64,000 nt of DNA, taken from Exiguobacterium sp. KRL4 (GTDB lineage: Bacteria > Bacillota > Bacilli > Exiguobacteriales > Exiguobacteriaceae). The DNA is taken from NCBI RefSeq assembly GCF_001870785.1, contig NZ_MOLV01000019.1:62001-126000 (forward strand), in the 5' to 3' direction. The position numbers and the translations under genes are program-made. Below the pieces are notes generated by a model. The model saw only the letters and a program-made list of their open reading frames with translations. It ran no database searches and was not told the origin of the DNA. Shown here piece after piece: positions 25,782-35,823 of this stretch (the stretch's first letter is position 1; each line of letters opens with the position of its first letter).

Positions 25782-26591
25782 ATGATTCAGATGAAGATGC
25801 CCGGTGTGACAGTCTACCAAAGCACGTTAATGAAAACGACTTCGACGTTGATTGAAACACCCGACTGTCTGATCGTCGTTGATCCAGGCTGGCTACCGGA
25901 TGAAATCGCGACGATTCGCCGGGACGTCGAAATCATCCGGCATGATCGTCCTCTTTATATCGTCTATACCCATGCCCACTTCGATCATATTTTGGGGGCA
26001 TATGCTTTCAAGGATGCCATCGCGATTGCTTCCCGCCGGTTTATCGATGTCGATCAGGCCGGTGCACTCGAAGAGGTGCAACACTTTAATGATGAATACT
26101 ACATCGAATCCCCTGTCCTATTTCCAAAAATCATGCATGTCATCGAAGAGTCAGAAACCACGTTGACGATCGGTAAAACGAAGTTGATTTTTTTCCTGAC
26201 GCCCGGTCATGAAGCGACACACCTCTCTTTTGTCGTCATGCCCCTGCACATTCTTGTCTGCGGCGATTATGCATCGGATGTCGAAATCCCATTGATTGAA
26301 CATGATTCCAGTGAATATTTGACGACGCTCGAACTGCTTGAATCGTTTATTTACGAATACGAAGTCAAGTTACTCATTCCCGGTCACGGACATATTTGTG
26401 ACGTCCGGACCGAAATGATCGAACGCCTTCACCTCAGTTATGACTATATTTTAGCCTTGCGTGCCGGAAAAGAATCGAACTGGTCTCCGTCTTGGCAACG
26501 GACGTCATTCATGAGCCGCTTACACGAAAAAAACAAGCGCCAAATTACAAAAGAACATACGGAGCAACTTGCCCGACGCCAATACGATTAA
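25782..26591 (+). CDS. Metallo-beta-lactamase-fold hydrolase
   Basis: Soluble metal-dependent hydrolase of 269 residues. The signature THAHFDHILG (HxHxDH) binds the metals; further ligands are likely in TPGHEATH, CGDYASD and IPGHGH. Such proteins hydrolyse thioesters, lactones or phosphodiesters; the substrate is not visible. GAGGAGGAATTCC precedes the ATG. It is a single gene bounded by the tRNA terminator and a long hairpin. Confidence 0.87.
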   Translation: MIQMKMPGVTVYQSTLMKTTSTLIETPDCLIVVDPGWLPDEIATIRRDVEIIRHDRPLYIVYTHAHFDHILGAYAFKDAIAIASRRFIDVDQAGALEEVQHFNDEYYIESPVLFPKIMHVIEESETTLTIGKTKLIFFLTPGHEATHLSFVVMPLHILVCGDYASDVEIPLIEHDSSEYLTTLELLESFIYEYEVKLLIPGHGHICDVRTEMIERLHLSYDYILALRAGKESNWSPSWQRTSFMSRLHEKNKRQITKEHTEQLARRQYD

Positions 26592-26643
26592 AAAACGAGA
26601 CAACGTCTGCCGCTTGTATTAAGCGGCAGACGTTGTCTCGTTT
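26592..26643. terminator. Long bidirectional terminator
   Basis: A near-perfect stem of about 20 pairs (ACGAGACAACGTCTGCCGCT and its complement, five-base loop) flanked by A- and T-runs, serving both the hydrolase gene and argF. Confidence 0.88.
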
Positions 26644-26647
26644 CGTA

Positions 26648-27580
26648 TTAGCCCATTAATTCAATCATCAATGCTTTTTGGGCATGCAGACGATTTTCCG
26701 CCTGATCAAAAACAACAGAGTGAGGACCATCAATGACTTCCGCTGTCACTTCTTCCCCGCGATGTGCAGGAAGACAATGTAAGAAAATCACATCATCAAC
26801 GGCTAACTTTAGTAACGTTTGATTGACTTGATACCCCTCGAAAGCATCCAAACGTTTTGCAGCTTCTTCTTCTTGTCCCATACTCGCAAACACATCGCTG
26901 TAAATGATGTCCGCCCCAACAACGGCTTTGTTCGGTTCGGTATATTGCTCGATTTTCCCACCTGTCTTTTTCGCCAGTTGCTTCGCCTGCTCCACAATCG
27001 TCTCATCCGGTGCGTAAGCAGCAGGACTACAAATCCGGATCGTCATCCCACTTAAGGCTCCACCGATCAATAGCGAATGTGCCATGTTGTTCCCATCACC
27101 AATATAGGTCAATACCTTCCCCGTCCGCTGACCGAAGTGTTCCTCAATCGTCAGTAAATCCGCTAAGACTTGGCATGGATGGTGCATGTCCGTTAAACCA
27201 TTGATGATCGGGATCGTTCCATGTGTCGCCAGTGTCTCGACCGTTTCATGAGCAAACGTCCGGATCATCAAGGCATCGACATAACGACTCATCACTTGAA
27301 TCGTGTCACTCAATGACTCGCCTCGCCCGATTTGCATGTCTGATCCGTTCAGTACAACCGGATGTCCCCCTAACTCGATGACACCCACTTCAAACGAAAT
27401 ACGTGTTCGCGTCGAGGCTTTTTCAAACAACAACGCTACCTTTTTTCCGCTAAGTGTGTCTGCATACGTCGTTGGAGCTTGCTTGACCGCTTTTGCCAGT
27501 TCTAATAAATCGGTTAATCCTTCCGCCGTCAATTCTTCCAAAGTCAATAAATGTCGTACCTGCTGTTTCGTGTTCGTCAC
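26648..27580 (-). CDS. argF: Ornithine carbamoyltransferase
   Basis: Joins carbamoyl phosphate and ornithine to give citrulline. From the GTG at 27580 it has 310 residues, normal for the family; AAAGGAG lies seven bases before it, and the start overlaps the carB stop codon (GTGA). Motifs: STRTRISFEV (carbamoyl phosphate), MRTF-like MIRTFAH, HPCQVLADLLT, and HCLPAHRGEEV with the ornithine-site Cys. Last gene of the arginine operon, next to a strong terminator. Position after carAB argues for the anabolic enzyme and not the catabolic arcB. Confidence 0.95.
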   Translation of the reverse strand: MTNTKQQVRHLLTLEELTAEGLTDLLELAKAVKQAPTTYADTLSGKKVALLFEKASTRTRISFEVGVIELGGHPVVLNGSDMQIGRGESLSDTIQVMSRYVDALMIRTFAHETVETLATHGTIPIINGLTDMHHPCQVLADLLTIEEHFGQRTGKVLTYIGDGNNMAHSLLIGGALSGMTIRICSPAAYAPDETIVEQAKQLAKKTGGKIEQYTEPNKAVVGADIIYSDVFASMGQEEEAAKRLDAFEGYQVNQTLLKLAVDDVIFLHCLPAHRGEEVTAEVIDGPHSVVFDQAENRLHAQKALMIELMG

Positions 27581-30500
27581 TTGATTTGCTCCTTTCGTGT
27601 CATCCATTCCGCCAACGGCTTCACAGGGAGCATGTCAATCTTCTCGATGCTCTCAAAATACTGAGCCAGGTGTTTTTCGGTGATGACGAGAACTCCCTTG
27701 GTCAAAGCCAATGCGCGTTGTGCCTGTTCCTCTTCGCTGATCGAGAAGAACACTTGACACCGATCAAAATCAGTCTCGTTGTCTAACGGTACTGCGTCTG
27801 CCCATCCTTCCGTTCCTTTACCGGCAATTCGAAGAGTCCGATTCAGCATCATTGTTTTTGTTGTTTCATCATGGGCAAAACGTTCTTTTGCCAAACCGGT
27901 TAATGTCCACTGTAATGTTTCGCCGGTCGAACGCATGACGGGTCCCGTCATCGGATCAACATAACGTAATTTCAGCGTCGAAAAAATCGGGGTCTTCACC
28001 GCGTGGAACGGTAAACTCATCCGTTGTCCAGGTAACGCACGCACATGTTGCCCACTCGCCGCCTGGACTGCCCATTCGAGTAACGGTTGTCCTGTGACTT
28101 TGGCAACAATCGGTAATGTCCGCGATGCACGGGGATTGATTTCCAAGACATAAATATTTTGCTCTTTGACGACGAACTGGATGTTGAACGCTCCTTTGTA
28201 AGCAAGTTGTTGTCCGATGGTTTTAGCAATTCCTTCGATTTTGTCTTGTAACGTCAGCGTGGCCGAAACCGGCGGTAAGATCATCGTCGAGTCACCAGAG
28301 TGCACACCTGCGGCTTCAATCTGTTCCATAATAATGGGAACGTACGTCGTGATCCCATCAGAGATGCAATCCACTTCGAACTCCTTTCCTTCGATATAAG
28401 CATCCACTAAAATCGGAAACGACAGTTCAGGCAACAGCACTTCCAAGTCCGCTGCTGTTTTCAAACGATGCATGCCTTTTCCACCAATGACATAGGAAGG
28501 GCGAATCATCAACGGATAACCGAGCTGAGTCACAACGGTCGCTAACTCGACATGACTCGAGACTTCTTGGCCAGGAATATGCGCTATGTCGAGTCGATCT
28601 AAAAATTGATAGAAACGGTCCCGGTTTTCCATCTCATCAATCGTATCTGCCGTCGTTCCGAGTAGATGATAACCACGTTGTTCCAGTTCAGCCGCTAAGG
28701 CGATTGCCGTCTGTCCGCCAAATTGAACCAAAACCTCTTGGCAGTCTTCCGCCTCGAGCACATGCACTACATCTTCGATTGTCAACGGTTCGACATACAG
28801 TCGGTCGGCGACTTCAAAATCCGTTGAAACCGTTTCTGGATTGTTATTGATCATAATCGTTTCGAATCCACTTTGTTGGAGCGCACGAACGGCATGAACC
28901 GAACAATAATCGAATTCGATTCCTTGACCGATTCGAATCGGACCTGCCCCAAGAACAGCCACCTTTTTTTGAGTCGATGGCGCGACTTCTGTCTGCCCCG
29001 ACCAACTGCCATAGAAATAGGGTGTCGGACTTGAAAATTCTGCTGCACACGTATCGATCATTTGAAATGCTGGTCGGATACCAAATTCTTGACGTTTCTG
29101 TTGGACGGAATCAACCGGTACTTCTAATACATCCGCGATTTGTTGATCCGTAAATCCGTGGCGTTTCGCTTTTAAAAGTGAATCCTCGGAAGTAAGATCC
29201 AATGTCGCCTGAATCGACAACAAGGTTTCGAGCACCGTAATGAACAACGGCTGAATCTGAGTCAGTTCGACGACTTGCTCGAGGGTCGTTTCTTTCCGAT
29301 CGAGTAACGCTGCTGTCGCGAGCAGACGACGATCCGTGATCTGCTTCACTTCATTCCACAGTTCCGTCGTATCGGCTTGCTTCATCCAACTCGGATAAAG
29401 CGGAGCCTGTTCGATTCCCGCACCCCGCCAAGCTTTTTGCAACGCTTCTTCCAGCGTTTTCCCCATCGCCATGCTTTCGCCGGTCGCTTTCATCTGGGTT
29501 CCGAGTGCCCGGTCGCTCTCTGGGAATAGATCAAACGGAAAACAAGGGACTTTGGCTGTTATATAGTCCATCGTTGGTTCGAAACTCGCCATCGTCTCTT
29601 TCGTTACGGGATTGATACAATCATCTAATCGTTCTCCCAGTGCAAGGCGTGTCGCTAATTTCGCAATCGGATACCCCGTTGCTTTAGAGGCCAGTGCGGA
29701 AGACCGGCTGACCCGTGGGTTCACCTCGATGACATAATATTTTTGTTCTGTCGGATGAATCGCAAATTGAATGTTACATCCCCCGACGACGCCGAGCGCA
29801 GAGACGATTTCTCGGGCAGCAGTCCGTAACCGTTGATTCATCTGATCAGAAATCGATTGAATCGGTGCAAAAACAACGGAATCGCCCGTATGGACACCGA
29901 CCGGATCAATATTCTCCATGTTACAGACGATAATCGTCGTATCAAATGCATCCCGCATCACTTCATACTCAACTTCTTTATATCCCGCAATGCTTGCTTC
30001 GACCAGACATTGTGAAATCGGACTCGCCTGTAACCCGTTCGCGGCAAGCGCCCGTGCTTCTGCTTTTGTCTCGGCGATGCCGCCTCCCGTTCCCCCTAAC
30101 GTAAAGGCAGGACGAATGACAAGCGGAACACCTGACGTTTCCATGAATCCTTCTAGTTCAGCCAGTGTCTCGATCGTCTGACTGATCGGGAGCGGCTGAC
30201 CGAGTTCAAGCATCCGCTGTTTAAAACGTTCACGATCTTCGCCATCGCGAATCGTTTCGAGTGAGGTGCCGAGCAGCTCAACTTGATATTGATCGAGCAC
30301 ACCGGCTTCTTCGAGCGATAGTGCCAGATTCAGGGCCGTTTGTCCGCCGACCGTCGCGAGCAGGTGGGTTGGACGTTCCCGCTTAATGATGGCAGTGGCC
30401 TTCTCGAGGGTCATCGCTTCGATATAGATATGGTCCGCCGTCGACGGATCCGTCATGATCGTAGCCGGATTCGAATTCATCAGCATGACCTCGCATCCCG

Positions 30501-30609
30501 CTTCCCGAAGTGTCTGACAGGCCTGTGTCCCTGAATAGTCAAATTCCGCTGCTTGTCCGATCACGATCGGACCCGATCCGATGACCATGACTTTTTTATG
30601 ATCTTGCAT
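27577..30609 (-). CDS. carB: Carbamoyl-phosphate synthase large subunit, arginine type
   Basis: Synthesises carbamoyl phosphate from ammonia, bicarbonate and two ATP. It has 1010 residues with two ATP-grasp halves (KVMVIGSGPIVIGQAAEFDYSG at 6-27; KVAVLGAGPIRIGQGIEFDYCS near 550) and EVNPRVSRSSALASKATGYPIAK / EINPRASRTLPIVAKVTGQPL. The C-terminal allosteric domain is short and diverged against about 1070 residues in general or pyrimidine-type enzymes, which suits an arginine-specific paralogue free of UMP/PRPP control. AGGAGGTAGCGT precedes the ATG; the start overlaps carA by 14 bases. Confidence 0.96.
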   Translation of the reverse strand: MQDHKKVMVIGSGPIVIGQAAEFDYSGTQACQTLREAGCEVMLMNSNPATIMTDPSTADHIYIEAMTLEKATAIIKRERPTHLLATVGGQTALNLALSLEEAGVLDQYQVELLGTSLETIRDGEDRERFKQRMLELGQPLPISQTIETLAELEGFMETSGVPLVIRPAFTLGGTGGGIAETKAEARALAANGLQASPISQCLVEASIAGYKEVEYEVMRDAFDTTIIVCNMENIDPVGVHTGDSVVFAPIQSISDQMNQRLRTAAREIVSALGVVGGCNIQFAIHPTEQKYYVIEVNPRVSRSSALASKATGYPIAKLATRLALGERLDDCINPVTKETMASFEPTMDYITAKVPCFPFDLFPESDRALGTQMKATGESMAMGKTLEEALQKAWRGAGIEQAPLYPSWMKQADTTELWNEVKQITDRRLLATAALLDRKETTLEQVVELTQIQPLFITVLETLLSIQATLDLTSEDSLLKAKRHGFTDQQIADVLEVPVDSVQQKRQEFGIRPAFQMIDTCAAEFSSPTPYFYGSWSGQTEVAPSTQKKVAVLGAGPIRIGQGIEFDYCSVHAVRALQQSGFETIMINNNPETVSTDFEVADRLYVEPLTIEDVVHVLEAEDCQEVLVQFGGQTAIALAAELEQRGYHLLGTTADTIDEMENRDRFYQFLDRLDIAHIPGQEVSSHVELATVVTQLGYPLMIRPSYVIGGKGMHRLKTAADLEVLLPELSFPILVDAYIEGKEFEVDCISDGITTYVPIIMEQIEAAGVHSGDSTMILPPVSATLTLQDKIEGIAKTIGQQLAYKGAFNIQFVVKEQNIYVLEINPRASRTLPIVAKVTGQPLLEWAVQAASGQHVRALPGQRMSLPFHAVKTPIFSTLKLRYVDPMTGPVMRSTGETLQWTLTGLAKERFAHDETTKTMMLNRTLRIAGKGTEGWADAVPLDNETDFDRCQVFFSISEEEQAQRALALTKGVLVITEKHLAQYFESIEKIDMLPVKPLAEWMTRKEQIK

Positions 30610-31651
30610 ACGCTACCTCCTGTTTTAAAATACTCGCTACGAATTGATCAAAAATCACCATCGCTTCGACAGGTCCAGGATGGGCTTCCGGATGGAACTG
30701 GACGGTCAAAATCGGATAAGCCGGATGGATCAGACCTTCGATTGAACCATCATTGATATGTTGATAAGCAGGAACAAGTTCAGACGCTTCGACACTCGTC
30801 GCCTGAACGACATAGCCATGATTTTGTGAAGTCATGAAAACACGTCCTGTCGCGAGTTCCCGAACCGGATGATTCGCCCCGCGGTGACCGTGATGTTGCT
30901 TCTCGATTTGACAACCAAAGGCTTTGGCAATGATTTGATGCCCCATACAAATGCCAAGTGTCGGATACGCTACTGCCAACTGTTTGATGTCAGCCGTCAG
31001 ATGATCGAGTTGCACCGGATCACCCGGTCCGTTTGAAAAGAGTAATCCATCCGGTTTTAATTCATCAATCACGGATTTCGGGGTATCAAACGGAACGACC
31101 GTCACTTTCATCCGGCGTGCATTGAGCGCGTCAATCATCGATTTTTTCACACCGTAGTCCAGGCAGACCACGTGTCCGTCCGCTTGATCCGTCTCATGAA
31201 CCTGATGCGTTTTTGTCGAAACCGTTGCAATCAAATCCGACGGTTGTGAAGACGATTGTTCGTTCAGCCCGATGGAGCCGACTTGATCGCCGTAGGTACG
31301 CAGGTGATGGACGAGAGCACGGGTATCAACTTGACTGAGGACAGGAATGTCGGATGCTGCCAACCAGTCGGCCAAATCAGATTCGGTTCCGTTATTCGCA
31401 AGCGTCTGAACGACGACACCCGCTACTTGAATCTGTTGACTTTCTGAATCCGCCGCAGAAACACCGTATTGTCCGATCAACGGATAGGTAAAGACGATAA
31501 TCTGTCCACGATAGGAAGGATCAGTCAACACTTCCTGGTAACCGGTCATGCCGGTAAAAAAGACAACCTCTCCTTGAACCGATGCCGTTCCGGCCAATTC
31601 CCCCGGATACACCTGTCCATCTGCCAGTTGTAATGTTCCTACTGTTTTCAC
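30596..31651 (-). CDS. carA: Carbamoyl-phosphate synthase small subunit (glutaminase)
   Basis: Glutamine amidotransferase subunit delivering ammonia to CarB. From the GTG at 31651 it has 351 residues; AGGAGGTCATGAT precedes it, and GTGA overlaps the argD stop. The class I triad is visible: nucleophile Cys in GICMGHQIIA, and His and Glu in VQFHPEAHPGP. The N-terminal half has the CPSase_sm_chain signature (GEVVFFTGMTGYQEVLTDPSY). Confidence 0.95.
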   Translation of the reverse strand: MKTVGTLQLADGQVYPGELAGTASVQGEVVFFTGMTGYQEVLTDPSYRGQIIVFTYPLIGQYGVSAADSESQQIQVAGVVVQTLANNGTESDLADWLAASDIPVLSQVDTRALVHHLRTYGDQVGSIGLNEQSSSQPSDLIATVSTKTHQVHETDQADGHVVCLDYGVKKSMIDALNARRMKVTVVPFDTPKSVIDELKPDGLLFSNGPGDPVQLDHLTADIKQLAVAYPTLGICMGHQIIAKAFGCQIEKQHHGHRGANHPVRELATGRVFMTSQNHGYVVQATSVEASELVPAYQHINDGSIEGLIHPAYPILTVQFHPEAHPGPVEAMVIFDQFVASILKQEVAYARS

Positions 31652-32790
31652 ATCATGACCTCCTGTTGGCATACTGATTTGATTTTTTCGATCGCCAGAT
31701 CAAGTTCTGACTCGGTGACGAATAGTGACGGCAACAATCGGAGGACGTTCGGTCCGGCACTGACGACCAATAACCCTATTTGTTGCAGTGCTTGAATCAA
31801 TGGTGATACATGTTGATGAAACTCAATACCAATCATCAATCCGCGTCCTCTTACTTCACGAATCATGGATGACGGCAACTGTGCCAGCTGCTCCATGAGA
31901 TACGTGCCTTTGTTCAGAACTTGTTTCATTTGTTCATCCGGTAACAACAAATCGAGTGTCGCTTCCGCTGCCGTCATCGCGAGCGGATTTCCGCCGAACG
32001 TCGATCCGTGTGTACCGGGAGTAAAGACTGTAGCAGCAATCGGTGTCGTAATGATTGCTCCGACCGGAAAACCACTTGCGAGTCCTTTAGCGATAGTGAT
32101 GATATCCGGCTGGAGTGGTGTTTGTTCAAAGGCATAACGTGATCCCGTTCGTCCGATACCGGTCTGGACTTCATCGATGACAATTTTAACGTCATATTTT
32201 TTGGCTTGTTCCATCAAGGCCTGCAACCAGTCATTATCAGCTAGGATCACTCCCCCTTCTCCTTGGATGACTTCTAACCAGACAGCAGCCGTTTGTTCCG
32301 TAATCCTCTCCAGGCTCTTAAAATCATTGAACATGAGATGCTTAAAATCCGGAACCATTTCTCCAAATCCGGCTTTGATCTTCTCTTGACCCGTCGCTGC
32401 CATCATGGCGAATGTTCGACCATGAAACGACTGACTGAATGTCAGGATCTCCGTTTTTTGGGTCCATTTTCGAATCAGCTTAAAAGCTCCTTCGTTTGCC
32501 TCCGCCCCACTGTTACAAAAGAAGACATGACTGAGGTGACTATCCTTCGTCAATAATTCCGCAACACGTTCCTGCTTACTGCTGATAAACAAGTTCGATG
32601 TATGCCACAATTTTTGAAGCTGTTCTTCCACAGCATGTTGGACATACGGATGACGGTGTCCGGTATTACAAACAGCAATTCCCATCATGAAATCCAGATA
32701 TTTTTGTCCTTTTGTATCCGTTACAAAGGACCCGTTTCCTTTTACAAGTTCGATGTCATGACGCTGATACGTTGGTAATAATGCGCTCAT
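31648..32790 (-). CDS. argD: Acetylornithine aminotransferase
   Basis: PLP-dependent class III aminotransferase forming N-acetylornithine in the fourth biosynthetic step. It has 380 residues. Seen: FCNSGAEANEGAFKL (phosphate-binding loop), IDEVQTGIGRTG and the PLP-lysine region IITIAKGLASGFPVGA. AAGGAGGAGAAAA precedes the ATG, which lies 35 bases inside argB. Confidence 0.95.
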   Translation of the reverse strand: MSALLPTYQRHDIELVKGNGSFVTDTKGQKYLDFMMGIAVCNTGHRHPYVQHAVEEQLQKLWHTSNLFISSKQERVAELLTKDSHLSHVFFCNSGAEANEGAFKLIRKWTQKTEILTFSQSFHGRTFAMMAATGQEKIKAGFGEMVPDFKHLMFNDFKSLERITEQTAAVWLEVIQGEGGVILADNDWLQALMEQAKKYDVKIVIDEVQTGIGRTGSRYAFEQTPLQPDIITIAKGLASGFPVGAIITTPIAATVFTPGTHGSTFGGNPLAMTAAEATLDLLLPDEQMKQVLNKGTYLMEQLAQLPSSMIREVRGRGLMIGIEFHQHVSPLIQALQQIGLLVVSAGPNVLRLLPSLFVTESELDLAIEKIKSVCQQEVMM

Positions 32791-33529
32791 TTTTCTCCTC
32801 CTTCACCTGCGTCCCCGGACTGGTCACATCTTGTCCGAAGCGAATCCGGACATGTTTGATTCCTTGTCGTGCTGCTTCAATGAGTGCCTCCGCCTTCGGA
32901 ATCATTCCTCCATTGATTTCTGTCGATTCGAGTCCTGCCTGTAAATCAGAAATCGTCACCTCCGACTGATCTAAACCATTTAGCTTGATTCCTGCCACAT
33001 CGGTTAACAATTCAAATTCATCTACTGTTAATTCCGTGGCTAACGCGACGGCACACGTATCTCCGTTACAGTTCAGCGTGCCCTCGGAACCTGTGATCAA
33101 TGACGTGACAACAGGAATGAAGCCTGTTTGCATGAGTGTGTGAAATAACTTATCTTCGATTTTCGTGACTTGTCCAACTGCTCCGTACTCCGGTTGTTTT
33201 TCACCCCGGATGCTCGCTCCATCAATCCCCGTTATACCAACCGCTGGTAACTTGTATTGATTTAACGTATAGACGATTTTTGATTGCACTTCACCGCCAA
33301 GAACACGTTCTGCCCCAAGCAATACTTCAGCCGTCGTCACTCGGACTCCCGCTTGGAATATGGAATCAATTTGGAGTTCTCGACAGTAAGCAGATAATGC
33401 CGGTCCACCACCATGCATGAAAATCAATTCATTTTTTGCAGCTAACCACTCGGACCACTCCTCGTAATAGCGAGGATCCAATTGTTCGAACACACTTCCA
33501 CCCAGTTTGATTAATTTTCGTTTCTTCAT
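32756..33529 (-). CDS. argB: Acetylglutamate kinase
   Basis: Phosphorylates N-acetylglutamate, the second step of the pathway. It has 257 residues with KLGGSVFEQL, the MHGGGPALSAYCRELQI substrate loop and DVAGIKLNGLD. The ATG overlaps the argJ stop codon (ATGA) and has no good ribosome binding site of its own, so translation is probably coupled to argJ. Confidence 0.94.
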   Translation of the reverse strand: MKKRKLIKLGGSVFEQLDPRYYEEWSEWLAAKNELIFMHGGGPALSAYCRELQIDSIFQAGVRVTTAEVLLGAERVLGGEVQSKIVYTLNQYKLPAVGITGIDGASIRGEKQPEYGAVGQVTKIEDKLFHTLMQTGFIPVVTSLITGSEGTLNCNGDTCAVALATELTVDEFELLTDVAGIKLNGLDQSEVTISDLQAGLESTEINGGMIPKAEALIEAARQGIKHVRIRFGQDVTSPGTQVKEEKNERIITNVSAS

Positions 33530-34749
33530 GTGCGGTAACTCGCGTTGATTTTGATATAGTCATACGTCAAGTCACACCCGAAGGCATGTCCACTTTTCGT
33601 CCCTTGATTCAAGTTCACTTCAATCTCGACCACGTCTGCCGCTAACTCATTCGACGCTACCGTCTCGTCAAACAAGACCGGCATACTTTGACAAAGCACC
33701 GTTTGAGACCCGATCCGGATGTCGATTTGACTGACATCAATCGGTTCATCGATACTCCCGATCGCAGCCACGATACGTCCCCAATTGGCATCTTCTCCAA
33801 AAATCGCAGTCTTCACGAGCGATGAGCCTACGATTTGTTTCGCAATCTTTCGACCAAGCAACTCGTCTTTTGTACCATTTACTTTGACTTCAATCAGTTT
33901 CGTAGCCCCTTCTCCATCGCGCGCAATTTGTTTCGCTAGATCCTGACAGACTTGGTCAACGGCTTGTTGGAACTGATCCGCCTCTGTTGTTCCCTGTTCA
34001 ATCGATTCTGTTTGCGCAGCACCACTCGCCAGGATCATTACCATATCGTTCGTCGAACTGTCTCCATCGACCGTAATACAGTTAAATGTCCGATTCACGG
34101 CCGTTTTTAGAATATCTTGGAGAAAAACAGCATCAATTGAAGCATCCGTCGTTAAAAACCCAAGCATCGTCGCCATGTTCGGATGAATCATGCCAGAACC
34201 TTTAGCGGCTCCGCAAACCGAGACGACCTTGCCATTTAGTAGCACTTGTCGCCCAGCCGTCTTAGTCCCCGTATCGGTCGTTAAGATCGCTGTCGCAAAG
34301 TCTTCCGCCTGTGTTTCCTCGATATCCGGTTTCAACTGTTCGATTCCTTGTAATAACGTATCAATCGCCATCGGCTGACCAATGATACCCGTTGAGGCAA
34401 TGACGACATGTTCAGGCGCTAATTGAAACTGTTCCGCAACGGCGTGTTGCGAGGCATAGGCATGCTCGAGTCCGCGTTGTCCTGTACACGCATTGGCATT
34501 CCCACTGTTAACCAAAACAGCATGTACTTTTCCCCCTGAAGTTGCCATCGCTTGTTTCGTCACCGTGATGGGTGCCGCCTGAACTTGATTTGTCGTATAG
34601 ACGGCTGCTGCTTCAGCGCCCCCTTCACATAATAAAAGCGCTAAATCTTTACGTTTTCGTCTAAGTCCGACATGGATTCCTGTTGCTTTAAACCCTTTTG
34701 GTGTCGTTACGGTCAACGGTGATGTCAGTTGTGCATTTAACATAGTCAT
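33526..34749 (-). CDS. argJ: Bifunctional ornithine acetyltransferase / N-acetylglutamate synthase
   Basis: Recycles the acetyl group from acetylornithine to glutamate. From the ATG at 34749 it has 407 residues; GAGGGG lies just before it, and a second ATG two codons later is an alternative. The self-cleavage site KGSGMIHPNMATMLGF (Ala-Thr before Met-Leu) is intact, separating alpha and beta chains. TPKGFKATGIHVGLRRKRKDLALL and GNANACTG are typical. It starts eight bases after argC ends. No argA homologue is needed when ArgJ is bifunctional; that this one makes acetylglutamate from acetyl-CoA is inferred. Confidence 0.95.
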   Translation of the reverse strand: MTMLNAQLTSPLTVTTPKGFKATGIHVGLRRKRKDLALLLCEGGAEAAAVYTTNQVQAAPITVTKQAMATSGGKVHAVLVNSGNANACTGQRGLEHAYASQHAVAEQFQLAPEHVVIASTGIIGQPMAIDTLLQGIEQLKPDIEETQAEDFATAILTTDTGTKTAGRQVLLNGKVVSVCGAAKGSGMIHPNMATMLGFLTTDASIDAVFLQDILKTAVNRTFNCITVDGDSSTNDMVMILASGAAQTESIEQGTTEADQFQQAVDQVCQDLAKQIARDGEGATKLIEVKVNGTKDELLGRKIAKQIVGSSLVKTAIFGEDANWGRIVAAIGSIDEPIDVSQIDIRIGSQTVLCQSMPVLFDETVASNELAADVVEIEVNLNQGTKSGHAFGCDLTYDYIKINASYRT

Positions 34750-34757
34750 GATCCCCT

Positions 34758-35789
34758 CTATATAAAGAATGGCTGTTGTGTCAGACCTAGTGTCTCTGGA
34801 TATCCACATACGACATTGGCGTTTTGAATGGCTTGTCCCGCTGCACCTTTTTGCATATTGTCGATGACAGACACGACCGTCAATCTTCCGGTTCTCGGAT
34901 CGACATACACGGACAAGTCACAATAATTACTACCGGCTGCCGATTTGATTTCCGGTTCTGCTTGTCCAATCCGGATGAACGGTTCATTTTCATACTTTTC
35001 ACTGAACCACGCCCGCCATGCTGCTTCTGTTTTCTCGACAAGTGGTTGTAGCGTCATCGTCGCCATGATTCCCCGATTGAGGGGGACTAAATAAGTAGCC
35101 AGCGATATCATGATTTTTTGGCCGGTGATATCTTCGGCGATGGATTCGATTTCCGGAATATGCTGGTGACGGTTCATTTTGTATAATCGAACGTTTTCAC
35201 TCGACCGAACGTGATGGGTCTGTTCCGTCAATGTTTTTCCTGCACCGGATAATCCGGAGCTCGCATGAACGATGATCTGCGCCGGATCAATCATTTCTTC
35301 CGCAAGCAGCGGCAACAATCCGAGTAAAATCGCCGTCGCATAACAGCCTGGATTCGCGATGAGCCGGCTTTGCTTGATTTGATCTCGTTTCCATTCAGTT
35401 AATCCATATGTCGCCTTTCTTTGGATCAAACGGTCAACTCCTTCATGGCCATACCATTTTTCATACACTGTTTTTTCCAGACGTAAATCACCACTTAAGT
35501 CGATCACTGTCCCCTTCCAATTGCCTAACTGTTTCACATAGTTCATCGAAATACCGCTTGGTGTCGCTAAAAATAGAATGTCCGTCTCGACCTCTTCAAT
35601 ATGTTCCACCGAAAACCTAGCCAAACGTGAATAGTTGTTTTTATTCATAAAACTGTATAAATGATTAATGTCTTGGTCTGTCATCGAGTCGCTGACCAAT
35701 GAAACGATTTCTAGATAAGGATGTAGTTCAATCATTCGTATCAATTCAATCGCAGCGTATCCCGTTGCTCCAACAATCGTACACTTCAT
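34758..35789 (-). CDS. argC: N-acetyl-gamma-glutamyl-phosphate reductase
   Basis: NADPH-dependent reductase, third step of arginine synthesis. It has 343 residues: nucleotide-binding VGATGYAAIELIRMI at the start, active-site Cys in ANPGCYATAILLGLLPL, then HASSGLSGAGKTLTEQTHH. GAAGGAGTTTCGAAG precedes the ATG. First gene of the seven-gene operon, directly behind the ArgR-box promoter. Confidence 0.96.
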   Translation of the reverse strand: MKCTIVGATGYAAIELIRMIELHPYLEIVSLVSDSMTDQDINHLYSFMNKNNYSRLARFSVEHIEEVETDILFLATPSGISMNYVKQLGNWKGTVIDLSGDLRLEKTVYEKWYGHEGVDRLIQRKATYGLTEWKRDQIKQSRLIANPGCYATAILLGLLPLLAEEMIDPAQIIVHASSGLSGAGKTLTEQTHHVRSSENVRLYKMNRHQHIPEIESIAEDITGQKIMISLATYLVPLNRGIMATMTLQPLVEKTEAAWRAWFSEKYENEPFIRIGQAEPEIKSAAGSNYCDLSVYVDPRTGRLTVVSVIDNMQKGAAGQAIQNANVVCGYPETLGLTQQPFFI

Positions 35790-35823
35790 CTTCGAAACTC
35801 CTTCGTAATAAATGATAACTCGA

